From Pseudomicrostroma phylloplanum (taxonomy: Eukaryota > Basidiomycota > Exobasidiomycetes > Microstromatales): a stretch of 64,000 nucleotides of DNA. The notes beneath the pieces are model-generated. The model saw nothing but the letters and a program-made list of their open reading frames with translations, ran no database searches and had not been told where the DNA came from. The DNA lies in assembly GCA_039545275.1 (NCBI GenBank), contig BCHS01000002.1:558001-622000 (forward strand), given 5' to 3'. Made by a program: the position numbers and the translations under genes. How positions within the stretch are numbered: the first letter of the stretch is position 1; each line of letters opens with the position of its first letter. Below are positions 10,392 to 21,900 of the stretch, piece by piece.

Positions 10392-11631
10392 ATGCGGCCG
10401 ACGTCAGCCCTCTCCTTTGCATCTTCCTTCATCACCCGCTCGTCGTCGCGGAAGAATGCCATTGGATTCATCGGACTGGGAGCGATGGGAAAGGAGATGG
10501 CGCGTAACCTGCTAACAAAGACGTTCAAGGAGGACCAAGACGCTGCGTTTGTCGTGTGCGATGCGGATCCTATGGTGAGTAGCGAGGCTGATACATAGCA
10601 GCCTACATGCACCGATGAGGCGCTGGAGATTGGAGCTGACTTGTATGCTTCGCCCGGCCGGACGACTCTTCCTGCCCAACTCCCCCACCCTACAGGCAGT
10701 GACCCGGTTCCTCACAGCGAATACCTCCCTCTACCCCNCCCGGCAAATCTNCCCCGCCTCGAGCCCAGCCTCCGTCGCCCGCTCCTGCAGCACCATCATC
10801 ACTATGCTGCCCTCGTCTCCGCAAGTCGAAGAAGTCTACCTGGGGGGTGAAGAGGGCCTACTCTCAGGCATGGTCGATGCGCGGGACGGAGAGAAGACGC
10901 TCTTCCTCGACTGCACCACCTGCGATCGACAAACGGGCGTGGATGTAGCCAGGACGGTTCGGCAGTCTGTTCCCGGTGGGGAGATGATCGATGCGCCCGT
11001 CAGCGGGGGTGTAGCGGGCGCAGCAGCAGGCACCCTCACCTTCCTCTGTGGAGCCGAGAGCGAGGACGCCTTCCGCCAGGCCGAGACGACGCTGCTGCGC
11101 ATGGGCGCCCGGGCGATCCACTGTGGTGGCAGTGGTACAGGCCTCGTGGCCAAGATTGCCAACAATCTCGCACTGGGAGTCTCCATGCTAGCAACTGCAG
11201 AGGCAATGGCTATGGGCGTGTACGGTGGGTTGAGCCCGCAGACGATGGCGCATGTGCTGAACACCTCCACGGGCCGCTCCTGGAGCTCCGAGATCAACAA
11301 TCCTGCGCCGGGCGCTCTAAAGGGGACAAAGAGCAGTCCGCCGGCCGAGAGGGGGTATAATGGTGGATTCGCCACAAGGCTAATGGCAAAGGACCTGCGG
11401 CTGGCTCTGCAGGCCGCTGGACAGGTCGGGCTACCTACACCTCTGGGCATGCTCGCCAGCCGCATCTATGATAACTTGGAGAAGAGGGACGATTATACCA
11501 ACAAGGACTTTTCGGTCGTGTTCAAGGCACTCGTCGAGTCGGCTGAAATCATCAAGGCGCAAAAGATACGAGAGGGGAGCGAAGAAGCTCCTGAAGAACC
11601 GGATGACCCTGTAAAGCGCTATACTGCCTAA
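10392..11631 (+). CDS. 3-hydroxyisobutyrate dehydrogenase, mitochondrial
   Basis: Two exons, 10392-10574 and 10696-11631 (intron 121 nt), give about 372 residues. After a Ser/Arg-rich presumed mitochondrial presequence comes the NAD-binding motif GFIGLGAMGKEMARNLL (residues 25-41). The substrate-binding block DAPVSGGVAGAAAGT and the catalytic-lysine segment GLVAKIANNLALG (Lys at about 214) follow. This enzyme oxidises 3-hydroxyisobutyrate to methylmalonate semialdehyde with NAD in valine breakdown. Two undetermined bases (N at 10738 and 10751) fall in the variable linker at the start of exon 2, so two residues are unknown. The neighbouring motifs keep the frame, so the gene is probably intact. 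It converges on the GatC-like gene, 128 bp apart. Confidence 0.92.
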
Positions 11632-11759
11632 TGACCAAAGGAGACGCACTTTGATACCAGTGTAAGATGGAGTTGTGATGTTTGGTGTTGCATTACGATG
11701 ATACGCATCAGGGGTGCCCGCTTATGCGTCGACACTAGATCCAGCCCCGCCTCCGCTCC

Positions 11760-12419
11760 TTACTCGCTCTGCCGGTGACGATTCACGACAAAGTAGCCCC
11801 CTTGGGTCTTGCCCGCTTTGCTCAGTAGCTCTTCCTTGTCCAAGACGCCCGTACCGTCCCATCCCCGACTCGCAGAGCTCTCAGTACTGCCTCGTTTGAC
11901 ACTCTCACCATCGCCGACCGGAGACCCAGTAGACGTCGGCGCGACCCTGCCGTCCACCACTTCCACCTTCTCAGCACTGCCAGCACCGCTACCGCTCTCC
12001 CAGCTGCGCACCGCGTCGATCAGTCTTTTGCTCCCAGCCAGATCCCGCTTCAGCTTCTCCATCTCCGCTTCGGTCTGAGGAGCTCGCAGGGCTGCAAGCT
12101 TGTGCAGCTTCAGGAGCTCCTCGGTGGTGAAGGGCTCAGAGGTGGGCTGGTCATCGAGGAGTGTGTCAATGGACCAGGTAGGTGAAGAGGGGATGGCTGG
12201 ATGAAGAGGCTCGGAAAGCGTGTAGCCAGAGGACGAGGCGTACTTGAGCTCGGGGTCGCCTTTACGCCGGCCGCTCCTTGCCATTGCAGAGGTGTGAAAG
12301 GAGCGTCGACCGGCCTGCGTGCTATACGACCGGCTCTGTGATGCGCTATGCGTAGACACCTGTTGAAAGAATGGCAGTCGTTTGTGAAAGATATGAGCAT
12401 GGCAGTCCTCATCCATCAT
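11760..12419 (-). CDS. GatC-like subunit of mitochondrial glutamyl-tRNA(Gln) amidotransferase
   Basis: 219 residues from the ATG at 12419. The N-terminus holds a mitochondrial-type presequence rich in Arg, Ser and Thr (SRSYSTQAGRRSFHTSAM). The core at about residues 95-140 (EELLKLHKLAALRAPQTEAE, then a KLKRDL segment) matches the GatC helical pattern of a leucine-rich helix, an acidic turn and a second helix ending near a Trp. The heterotrimer GatCAB amidates Glu-tRNA(Gln) to Gln-tRNA(Gln) in mitochondria, with GatC clamping A to B. GatC proteins diverge strongly, so I put the call at moderate confidence. The start is only 25 nt after the ABC-transporter stop on the same strand. An acceptor-like CAACAG lies inside the 5' part of the frame (12365-12360), so the true 5' end is uncertain. 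Confidence 0.7.
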   Translation of the reverse strand: MMDEDCHAHIFHKRLPFFQQVSTHSASQSRSYSTQAGRRSFHTSAMARSGRRKGDPELKYASSSGYTLSEPLHPAIPSSPTWSIDTLLDDQPTSEPFTTEELLKLHKLAALRAPQTEAEMEKLKRDLAGSKRLIDAVRSWESGSGAGSAEKVEVVDGRVAPTSTGSPVGDGESVKRGSTESSASRGWDGTGVLDKEELLSKAGKTQGGYFVVNRHRQSE

Positions 12420-12444
12420 AGTCTTGCCGTCTCTGAGCTCTCAC

Positions 12445-14951
12445 CTAGGCACGCACCGTCTGTCCTTGCCCATGCTCCACCGCGTCTCCTTGCACTGCAG
12501 TCTCACCATCTCCCTCGTCATCCCGCTCGATTTGGCTTCCGACCAGCTTCCTGAAAGCGCTACCTGGTCGATCGAGCTCCTCGAACGAGCCATTCTCGAT
12601 GATCTTGCCTCCTTGCAGGACCAAGATGCGGTTGGCGCTCTTGATGGTGCTCAACCGATGAGCGACGATCCAGACTGTAATGTCACCCTGGCGGATGATG
12701 TCCGAGATGGACTTGTTGACAAGGTACTCGGACGCCGAGTCTAGAGCAGAGGTAGCTTCGTCCAGCAGCAGAATCTTTGGCTTCCGGCAGAGGGCTCGTG
12801 CAATGGCTACGCGCTGACGCTGACCGCCCGACAGCTGTCGGGAGCCAATCTCCTCGTCGAGACCGCCCGGAAGCTGCTCGACAAACTCCCAACAGTTGGC
12901 CATCTTGGCTGCTTCGACGACCTGCTCTCGAGACGGCGGCGGATCGCATCCGTAGGAAATGTTTTCGAACAAGGTCCCGCTGAAGAGGATAGGCTCTTGT
13001 GTCACCACGGCAAGCTGATCACGCAGATCAGCCGGAGCAATGTCCTTGATCGGAGCATCGCCATAGGTGATCGACCCTGCGTCGGGGTCGTAGTACCTCA
13101 TGAGAAGGGAGTGGACAGAGGACTGAATGGGAGGATATAGCTTGAGTCAGTGAGGTTCAGGTGTTTTTGAGTTCTTCAAGTTCTCGCATGCTCACCTTGC
13201 CCACTCCACTTCCGCCTACCAGCGCCACGCTTTCTCCCCTCTCGATTGTCAAGTCGACGCCATCGAGGACTTTGACTCCCGGTCTCGAAGGGTAAGCAAA
13301 GTGGACGTTCTTGAACTCAATCTTGGCCTTCTTCTTCTCCGCCTCGGTCAGCGGCCTGCCCTCGCCAAGCCTAACTTCGCTCTCCCGGTCGATGAGTTGG
13401 AAGACTCGAGCTCCAGCTCCGACACCCTTCATGATGGACGCGAAGAAGGACGTCATGTTTGCTAGACCTCCACCGAGGTAGGCAGTGTACATCAGCAAGC
13501 TGGTCAGGTCTCCTACTGTGATGACGCCTCTGGAGACGAGGGTACCACCGTACGTGAGCAAGACAAGGATGGAGCAGTTGCCCACGAAGCCAGTACCGGC
13601 ATAGAAGAAGCCCGAGGCATAGGTCTCCTTGGTCTCAATGTCAGCGATGTCTTTGACCTTGACTGCGAAACGCCTTTGCTCGATTGCCTGAGCGTTGAAC
13701 GCAGTTACAGTGCGGAAGGCTTGAGGGTTGAGCCTCTCCTCTGCGGTCCGTGTCATTTGACCGACAGCTTCCTGTGTCTTGTTGGTCAAGTCTCGCAAGT
13801 AACGTCCGTAGAAGACAGCTCCAATTGCGGCAGGTGGGACAACGCCCATCATGAGCAAGGTAAGAGAAGGTGAGATGAGGAACATGGTCGTGCCAGAGAA
13901 GATAACGGTCAGGAACGACCTCAGACCGTCTCCAAGCTCGTAAGTCACGGCATCACCGACAATGGACGTGTCGACCGAAAGGCGGGAGATGATGTCTCCA
14001 TGCGATTTGTCGGCCTAAGATCCAGCAAAGTTATACTAAGGTCAGATGTGACTGACTCACTCAGTCTGACTCCACGACTCTACTCACCCATTCGACCTCC
14101 TGTCTGACGGCGTTTCCGAAGCACTTCTCTCTGATGTTCCTGACAATCCTCACACCGGCTAGATTCAGCATGATGTTCGATCCCGCCTTCGCAGCCGCAC
14201 CAGTCGCGAAGACAAAGACCAAGACCAGGACAACGGACTTGAAGCCCATGCCGAAGATAGTCTTGTCCTTCTTCTTGCCAGTGCCCTCTGCACTGCCATC
14301 TTTGCCGTCAATCTCGGCGGGCGCAGGAGCGGTGAAGAAGTCGATGACCTTGCCAATGGTAAAGGGGACAGCCAGGGAGACGGCAGACGAGATGAGCAGC
14401 AGACTTAATGCGAGGAAGAGGGCCTTCTTCTCGGGGGCAGCCAGGGAAAAGAGACGCCGGAAGTCTGGGTAGGTGGGAGCGGTCACTGTCGTGTCCTTTC
14501 CTCCAGTACCTGTACCCGAACGAGAGGCAGCTTTAGCCAAGGACTGCAGGAAGGCATCTCGAATGCGGCCGACAAGCCTCTGCACAGCGGAGGCTGCTGC
14601 GGGAGCTGTCGTGGACGAGGTAGGAGTATCCGAAGACGGCTTCGAAGACGAGGCAGCCGGTGTAGATTGCTTTGCAGATGAGGAAGAGGGCGGGGTGGTC
14701 TTTGAGGAGTTCCACCGCGATAGGACCAAAGGCGAACGTGTCACAGAGGAGGCAGATGGCTGTCTCAGAGACTCGACACGCGTCCGACTCGTCGAGGCTG
14801 CAGTGTTGACTGACAGCAGCAAGCGAGAGCTAGCGCTTGACAGACTACGGCTGCTGCTGATGGTCCCTTGCAACTGTACATTTCCCAAGGCGAAGGCGGC
14901 ACGTTTGCTACAGCTCGCAGCCCAACGCGGGCCAACAGGAACGAGACTCAT
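12445..14951 (-). CDS. Mitochondrial half-size ABC transporter (Mdl1/ABCB10-like)
   Basis: Exons 14951-14088, 14014-13196 and 13122-12445 give 786 residues. A Ser/Arg-rich N-terminus of about 150 residues looks like a mitochondrial targeting and linker region. One transmembrane domain of about six helices follows (from LFLALSLLLISSAVSLAVPF), then one nucleotide-binding domain. Walker A is GGSGVGKSS, split exactly by the second intron. The Q-loop is VVTQEP, the signature QLSGGQRQR, Walker B KILLLDEATS and the H-loop VAHRLS. Mdl1-type transporters are inner-membrane homodimers that export peptides from the matrix. The intact ATP-site residues argue for a working transporter. The stop TAG is followed at once by GTGAGA, a splice-donor-like sequence. 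It diverges from the ecdysoneless gene. Confidence 0.9.
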
Positions 14952-15262
14952 CCTTGTAGGCGCACAGCAGCGGGAAGGAGCCGAAAGGAAAAAAGAAGAG
15001 GCGACCTCGTGTGTGACTCTAGATGACGTCCTCTATCCGATCAGCATCGAGGCGTGGTGAGGAAGGCTACGGTAGGATGTGGTACGCGGTAGTGGAGCGA
15101 GAAGAAGCTTGCTTAGCGAAAGCTGACACCCTGCCGCACAGCAGTCGGCCCGCGGCAAGAATTTGGGTCAAGGCGCCGACGACGGAAAGAGGACGTCGAA
15201 GGACGAGGTTGGTATACCGGCCATCCATCACCATCACCTGTGTCTGTTTCGCCCCTACGACG
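14952..15262. promoter_or_regulatory. Bidirectional promoter: Mdl1-like (minus) / ecdysoneless (plus)
   Basis: A 311-bp gap between two head-to-head start codons. No clear TATA element is seen. The frame of the ecdysoneless gene stays open through much of it, so the plus-strand start could lie further upstream than annotated. Confidence 0.45.
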
Positions 15263-18200
15263 ATGGATGTTCCTCTTGGCTCCTCGTCGGCTCAGATAGC
15301 TCAAGCAGCTCAAGCAGAGGTGCAGCCTTTCTTTCGAGCCAGGATCTTCCCTCTGAGCTCGACCAGCTCTGCTTTCCCAGAGGCCTCCGCCACTTCCTCC
15401 CTCTCCGCACTTCGCAGCAGTCTTCTCTCGGCTTTCCAAGACTTTCATCGCCGACCTCTGCCATCTGGTCTTGACCACTACGTCTTCTATAGATCCAGTG
15501 CAACTTTCACAGTTTCGCAAGGATTGAGGTCGAAAGATGGACAGACCGTCGTGCCTCCACACGTCCGCATCGACCTCCAGACTGGAGGTGCCACCGAGGA
15601 CGAGTTCGCTCTGATCCACTTCCTCAGGCTGCAGCAGAGAGCCAATCAACTACTCGAGAAGTGCTGCATACAGATACACGATGAAGATGGGGAGTTCTTG
15701 CTCATCGAGGCCGCGGACGAGCTGCCGGAATGGATCGATCCAGAAAATGCAGATGGGCGAGTCTGGCTGGTGAGGGAACAGCTACAGCTCATTGACCCCG
15801 ATCGCGAAGGTCGGAGCGGCTCTAGTCATAATGACGTCCTCCCCATCAAAGACTTGAGTGTCGCTCTGACGACTCTTATACAGCAGGCATCGGTTTTGCA
15901 AGTCTCGCAGGCCCTCAATGACGCTGCTTTCTCCCGCCTCTCCTCTTATCCTGGGACGGAATGGATTGACACAGCTCAGCATCGCACAACAGCCTTCGCT
16001 TCGTCTTCATCTATCGCTCAGGTGCTGCAGCAACAACCGCAGCTGATTGCTCGAGCTGGACAGGCCTTCCTGGGTCGAGATTCGAGGGATATGAGGATAG
16101 CTAGCAAGATGCAGACATTTGGTTCTACCTCGGACGCTACTGAGGCTGTTGTGGCCCCTTCGCGGCCAGGGTCAAGCCTTTTGGTATCTCTTGCCCTACC
16201 GCGGCGGCTGTATATACAGCTCCTATCCGTGCGCTTCCTGCCGCCAAAGTCTTTCCCCTCGCCTTACCGAGAGCGGATAAGTCAGTATCACGAAGATCTC
16301 GATTCTCTACATGCTGCAGGTCCAGAGCCCTCTACAGCTTCGGCAAGCAAACAAGACAGACTGAGCGTGGGCAGGAGGTGGGACCTTGGCTGCAAGCTTT
16401 CCGTTGGTCTTGAGATGGCTTACTGGAACGATCGAGAAAGGGCTGCATCTCACAGACGCAGCCGTGGGGGACTATTCGATAAGGGCCAGTCTGCGGCGGC
16501 ACAGCAGCTGGATCCTCGCGCAGACCCCGGGTACAATGACTTCATCAGCAAGCTAGAGAAGCTGGGATACTTTCAAAGCGAGGTCAGAGACAGTCAGAAA
16601 TGGAAGGAGTTGGAGGCCATCGCCGTGGAAGACTGGTGGAAGACGAGATCATCCGGGCTTCCCACCGATGCAAGCGATGAGTCTGAGAACGATGCAGGCA
16701 AAGAGGACCTGGACTGGGTCGAATCAGTCCGAGACATACTGTTCCAATCTAGTGCGGGCGATTTTGCCTCTCTCGATCCGTCCAATATTGCATCCATTCT
16801 CGCTCACGAGCAAAGCGACTCATGGCTCTACGAGACTGGGGATTCTTTCCTCGACGGCGACCAATCAGCCACTGGCGACGGACAAGAAGCTGCTGAGCGA
16901 GAAGCAAGCCAGAAGCTCTCCGACTTTGCCGCGCGGGTGGAGAAATTCATCGAAGGCAAGGGCGACGTCGAGGGAGCTGTCATCGACGAGTCTGAAGGAA
17001 GTGGAGAAGACTCAGACGCTGATGAGGAAGACGATATGGATCTAGATGGAGATACCCAGCAAGATGACGATGAGGCGGCCGTCCTGGAAGCGAGAAATCG
17101 GCTAGCGGAGCTTAGTGCCGAGGAGCGAGCTGACAGACTCAAGACGCTTCTGCCTGGCCTTGGTGAACAGATCGCCTGGCAGGCTGACAACGACGCCAGT
17201 GCCAGGCAAGCACTCGACGAGCAGCTGAGGTCCCTGGCGGAGGAGCCACCTCAATCTGCGTCGACTGCTGGTGTACCAGCAACCTCGTCGCCGAAAGACG
17301 CGGCCAGTAATGGGGCAGCGCTGAGGAAGGAGCCCGTTCTGGGCACAAAGAAGAAGACATCACAACCCGCCGCTCTCTCCTCCAACGACCTGCGAGATAG
17401 TCTGCAAGCCCAAGCTAAAGCCTATCGCTCTTCCACCATCTCTTCGCATTTCGATGGCGCTGAATCCTGGCAATTAGAAGATTCAGACAACGACTCTGAA
17501 GCGGGTCTCGACGAGAATGGTCGGCCGGAGACAAAGGAGCAGAGGAGAGAGAGAGCTCGACTGCTCGATCTGGAGTTCAGCGATGACGAGAAGGAGGACG
17601 AGGCAGAGGAGGGCGAACTCGAGGAGGAAGAGGTCAATGCGGAGAAGGACGAAAAGGAGGAGATGGAGGAGTTTGTCGATTTTGCTCGCAAGGAGCTGGG
17701 GCTCAGCGAAGAGCAGCTATCGAAGATCATGAAGGAGAGGCAGGACAGTGGTAGATGGGTACCGGGCAAGGAACAAGCGACACAGCCACCTAAAGCCGCA
17801 CCGACGAGCAGCGAAACAGCTGTACATGCCGCTCCTCCCACGAGCTTCGGCAAAGGTTTCAAGCAGGGCTTCCTCAGTCGTCCTTATGCCCCTGCGTACC
17901 CGACATCTCCAGCCAGCAACGTCACCTCCCCCACTGCATCAAAAGCCAAATCAGTGTCTTTTGCCGACACGGCAGAGCCCACTAGCAGCACTCTCCCCCC
18001 CGTTCCACCCGCATCCTCTATCGCCAGCGCCACCAACCAAACGTCAGGCGCACGGAACTCCTCGCTCAACTCCTTTGACACACTCATGGGCGCGATGGAC
18101 TCGGCTCTGGACGCACACCGTCGCTCCAAGGGTCTTCCGCCGTTGGACCGAGAGCAGACCTATGGTGGGGAAGTGCGTGCCGAGGATTGGGCTTTGAGAC

Positions 18201-18805
18201 GGCCTGGTGGGGCGAGCTTGGGGAGCGTTATGAGGGAGGAGGAGGAGAAGGAGAAGAGGAAGAAGGGGGAGGAGGTGACGAGTAAAGGCAAGGGCAAAGC
18301 TCCGTCGCCAAGTGGCACGGGTGGTGCTCCGGCCTCGAGCATGTACGAGCAAGTCGCGCCCAACGGCTCAAGCATGGACGAAGACGAGGACGGGGAAGAA
18401 GACGAAGACCAGCCCCTCTCGGCAAAAGACACCGCCCTCCTCGATCGTCTTCTCAAGGAGCAAAGCCAGGGCCCGCCCACATTTAGTGAGCTGGTCGATT
18501 CTGCCGGCCTGCGTGCGCACGGAAACAGCAATGGCAGTGTGCAGCCGCCTCCCGGTGGCGCAGGGCCCAAGATCAGCGAGATCTCCGAGGAGGCTCACGA
18601 AGGGCAGCACGAGGACGATCACGGAGACGAAGATGAGGACATGCTCCCGGACCTCGCCATCGACGGCGACGGCGACGGAGAAGGAGACGGCAGTGGAGCG
18701 GCCATTTCGAATCTTCTCGAGTCGTGGCGCGCTCAAGGCGGCGCGGCTGGACCCATGGGAACGTTAGCTGGAGGAATGGGATTCGGGTCTCGTGCGCCCA
18801 GATGA
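15263..18805 (+). CDS. Ecdysoneless/SGT1-family protein (Ecd)
   Basis: Single exon, 1180 residues from the ATG at 15263; the frame is open upstream, but this ATG begins the recognisable protein. The N-terminal 450 residues carry the family hallmark FLLIEAADELPEWIDPENAD followed by RVWLVREQL, and a FXSR-like Trp/Tyr-rich segment (YFQSEVRDSQKW). The C-terminal half is very acidic with long Glu/Asp/Lys runs and several phospho-type SD/SE motifs. In animals and fission yeast this family acts in pre-mRNA splicing with Prp8/U5, and in transcription and cell-cycle control. It is distinct from the Hsp90 co-chaperone also called Sgt1. It is about twice the usual fungal length because of the disordered acidic tail. 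The call is firm; the molecular role is inferred from the family. Confidence 0.88.
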   Translation: MDVPLGSSSAQIAQAAQAEVQPFFRARIFPLSSTSSAFPEASATSSLSALRSSLLSAFQDFHRRPLPSGLDHYVFYRSSATFTVSQGLRSKDGQTVVPPHVRIDLQTGGATEDEFALIHFLRLQQRANQLLEKCCIQIHDEDGEFLLIEAADELPEWIDPENADGRVWLVREQLQLIDPDREGRSGSSHNDVLPIKDLSVALTTLIQQASVLQVSQALNDAAFSRLSSYPGTEWIDTAQHRTTAFASSSSIAQVLQQQPQLIARAGQAFLGRDSRDMRIASKMQTFGSTSDATEAVVAPSRPGSSLLVSLALPRRLYIQLLSVRFLPPKSFPSPYRERISQYHEDLDSLHAAGPEPSTASASKQDRLSVGRRWDLGCKLSVGLEMAYWNDRERAASHRRSRGGLFDKGQSAAAQQLDPRADPGYNDFISKLEKLGYFQSEVRDSQKWKELEAIAVEDWWKTRSSGLPTDASDESENDAGKEDLDWVESVRDILFQSSAGDFASLDPSNIASILAHEQSDSWLYETGDSFLDGDQSATGDGQEAAEREASQKLSDFAARVEKFIEGKGDVEGAVIDESEGSGEDSDADEEDDMDLDGDTQQDDDEAAVLEARNRLAELSAEERADRLKTLLPGLGEQIAWQADNDASARQALDEQLRSLAEEPPQSASTAGVPATSSPKDAASNGAALRKEPVLGTKKKTSQPAALSSNDLRDSLQAQAKAYRSSTISSHFDGAESWQLEDSDNDSEAGLDENGRPETKEQRRERARLLDLEFSDDEKEDEAEEGELEEEEVNAEKDEKEEMEEFVDFARKELGLSEEQLSKIMKERQDSGRWVPGKEQATQPPKAAPTSSETAVHAAPPTSFGKGFKQGFLSRPYAPAYPTSPASNVTSPTASKAKSVSFADTAEPTSSTLPPVPPASSIASATNQTSGARNSSLNSFDTLMGAMDSALDAHRRSKGLPPLDREQTYGGEVRAEDWALRRPGGASLGSVMREEEEKEKRKKGEEVTSKGKGKAPSPSGTGGAPASSMYEQVAPNGSSMDEDEDGEEDEDQPLSAKDTALLDRLLKEQSQGPPTFSELVDSAGLRAHGNSNGSVQPPPGGAGPKISEISEEAHEGQHEDDHGDEDEDMLPDLAIDGDGDGEGDGSGAAISNLLESWRAQGGAAGPMGTLAGGMGFGSRAPR

Positions 18806-18986
18806 GATGCAAGGGACAGACGCAAAGAAGTCGTTTGAGATGAGGTGCAAAGGGGGCAAAGTACTTGGTTGGATAGAGAGGCAAGCATACCTGAGCATAA
18901 AAGCGAGACACAATGCATGTAACTATAGTACAATTGGCAACGGGCAAGCAAGCAATTTCACTCCTCCTTCCCGGCCGGTAGACCTG

Positions 18987-21900
18987 CTAGGCCGAACCAT
19001 TCATTGCGAGCCCTTGCATCTCGGCTACTGGCGCTCGCGCAGAGGCTGATTTGATGGCGAAACCTCGGTACGGACGCGGAGCTGTGCCTACCTCGCGCAC
19101 TTCGTCTGCAGAGGGGCGACGTGAGGTGTCTCCGTTGGCGTACGAGGGAGCTGAGGCAGCCAATCGCTGACCTGTCACTGTTGCCTCTGGATAACCTTCC
19201 TGCGGATAAAGCGTGGTCGGCGCTCGTACCGCTCCACTGGGGACAGGCGGGGGGCCCCACTCTCTCGACGAGCCGCCCTCGACAAGAGGCGAAGCGACAG
19301 GGCCGGAGCTGATCCTCATCCTGCCCTTCTTCCTCATCATCTCCCACTTCCTCGTCTCGTTCCTCATCAGCTCATCGAACCTCTTCAAGCTCTCCTCGCT
19401 GACGATCGGGACAGGCTGCCAGTACCCGCCTGCTGCAAGGCCTTTACCGCTGGTGAAGACGCTGCGGCTCGTCTCGGACGAGAGACCCGAGGCGCCAGAG
19501 GGGAGAGAGACACTCCCGTCGTCGCTGAGGTGGTCGTCGAGATCTAGCGAGGAGTCTTCGTCGGGCACGAGGAGCTCGTTGGAGAGGCAGCTGGACGGTT
19601 TCGTGGGGCTGGCCGAGATGGAGAAGGAAGAGCGCCCGTTCATGCTGCTGGAGGAAGAGAGAGACGTGGCGTGGCCGGACCGCTGAGAGGCCGTCAGAGT
19701 CGCTGTGCTCGGAGTGCTTCCACCTGCCCTAGCGGTACGCAGAGTCGCAGTGCCTGTTCCGGTGAAGTGGCCTCTGCCAAAGCCAAAGGCGTCTCCTGGA
19801 GAGACGATGAGCGCCTCTATGCCCGAAGGCATAGCAAAGGGCAACATGGCACTCGAGTAAAGGAGATCTCGTTGAGCGATAGGGACCCTTTTGTCCGGCT
19901 CGGGTGCTAGGGGCGGTTGATAGTCCGCCATTGACCGACCTGGCAGGAAGAGGGAATCAATGCCGCGCTGAGCGGCTAGAGCCTCTGCCTCGGGTGAGTC
20001 CGGATCGAAAGCTCCTCTTTCTGCAGGAAGACCATTGGAGGGCAGCATCACTGTTTGCTGCGTAGCGTCTCCTATATCATCAGAGATAAAGGTGTTGTGC
20101 TGCAGCGTGTCGTCAATCGATGGCGTCAGTGCGGTAGGGTTCTCCTGCGTCGCTGTACGTGAGCGTCGATGGTGCGATGGCTCCCCCTCGTTCTGCCGAA
20201 TGAGCTCCTGCTTCATAGCCATGAGGTCCCTCTTCACCTTGCGCTCCTCCTCCACATCATCAGAGTGTACTTGCCGCCTCTCCCAGTCCGTCCGGAGCTG
20301 GTCCAGATACTGCAAGCACTCATCGCTCATGCGACCTTCTCCCACCTCGTATCGATAATCTCTGACCACCCTCTTCATCTGGAGCGGGTTGAGGCACTTC
20401 AAGCCTTGCATTGTAGCGATCAAGGAGTCAAACTCCCGAAGAGAAGACTGACCAGCTACCCAAGAGATGAGTTGGTTGAGTGGGGCCAGATGAGTGCTGA
20501 CTATAGATAGGGGCAGAGCATTGCTCCGTGCCCAGTCTTCCAAGGCGCTCACATTGAGCTTGAGCTGCATCGCTTTCGATCGACAGAGGAAGCGCTTGTT
20601 GGTGAGGACACGGTTGAAGATCTCCGATGTGAGCCAGTAAAAGACCTGTGAGAAAGCTTGGATGATCATGGCGGGATTGACCTCGTACAGCTGGAGTACA
20701 TGCAGAGCTGAGGTGAGGAGAGAGGTAATTGTCCGCGGTGTAGGCCTTGCGAGCAGGTCTGCGGCAGAGGCTTCAGTAGAGAGCTCCTCGAGATCCTTGG
20801 CTTGAGACTTCGGCGAGCGAGGCAAGAAGGAGCTCAAGTGACCAATAGAATTAGACTGTGCCAACCGACTCGGAGTGCTGGGAGACGGAGAACCAGGGGC
20901 TTGATCGCGCTTGACGAACATCTGACTCAGACGATTCCTTGCAGGACTCGTCGTATTGGTTGAGCTGTTTGCTACGGCCCCCTTCACACTACCCGTGAGT
21001 GTCTTCATGAATCCCCACTCGCCCTCGAAACGGATGTCTTCGAACAGCGGCAAGGACTCGTAGTCAAGCATTGCGGGCTCTATGAGGCGATTCAAGCGTC
21101 GCTCGATGTCCCGGATCAGAATCACATACGACTCATTGATGAGGTCTGCGAAATAGTGCAAATGTTCATCCTGCATCAGAGGTAGGCTTGAGAGTGTGGT
21201 GTCTCTTTGAAGATAGTGCAAGAGCAGCGTCAAGTTGAAGAGCCAGTATGCAAGGTGTGTCAGAGACGCTTGCTCCTCCTAGTGGATTGACAAAAGGCGG
21301 ACGGGTTAGCTTGCGGCTTCTGCAAGACAATCTGCAAGGTTTGGATCACAACACTTACCCGTATGCGATCTTCTATCCGCTCTAGAGTACCGAGGATGAG
21401 GTTCATGAAGACGTCCTCATCCTGGTACTTTGCAGCAGAGCGGAGACAGAGGAAGATTGCGTTTGCAGGCTCGGCACGGCTGGCCCATGGAGCTCTCATG
21501 GGCTGACTGTCGAGTATGAGCAGATCCAGCAGAGGGTCCACGTCGTTGCCACCGAGGACGAGCATCTGATCTGGCAGGATCTGACTGAAGTCAAATTCGA
21601 CGGACAGAGGATCTTCCCCTACCTCCAGCGCACCGCATCCAGGAGACAGGCCCGCAAGCTTGACCTTTGCAGGGTGCCGCGCTCCCTCACGCCTGCGAGC
21701 TTTGCCTTTCCTAACCGCCCAGCTGGTCTGAGCCGAGCTTGCCTCGCTGCCACCCACGCCGGTATCGTGACCGAAGAGATGGAGATACTCGACATCTAGC
21801 ATGACAGCCATGTCCAGTAAAGCCCTCCTCCTACCCTCTGCCACCTCTCTGGCCCTAATCTCTGCTTCCTGCATATCGTTTCGCTCACTCCGACCAACAA

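Noticed and set aside
9938..10612. 224-codon minus-strand frame spanning the Rictor end and the start of the dehydrogenase
   Set aside because: It overlaps two well-supported plus-strand genes and shows no domain.
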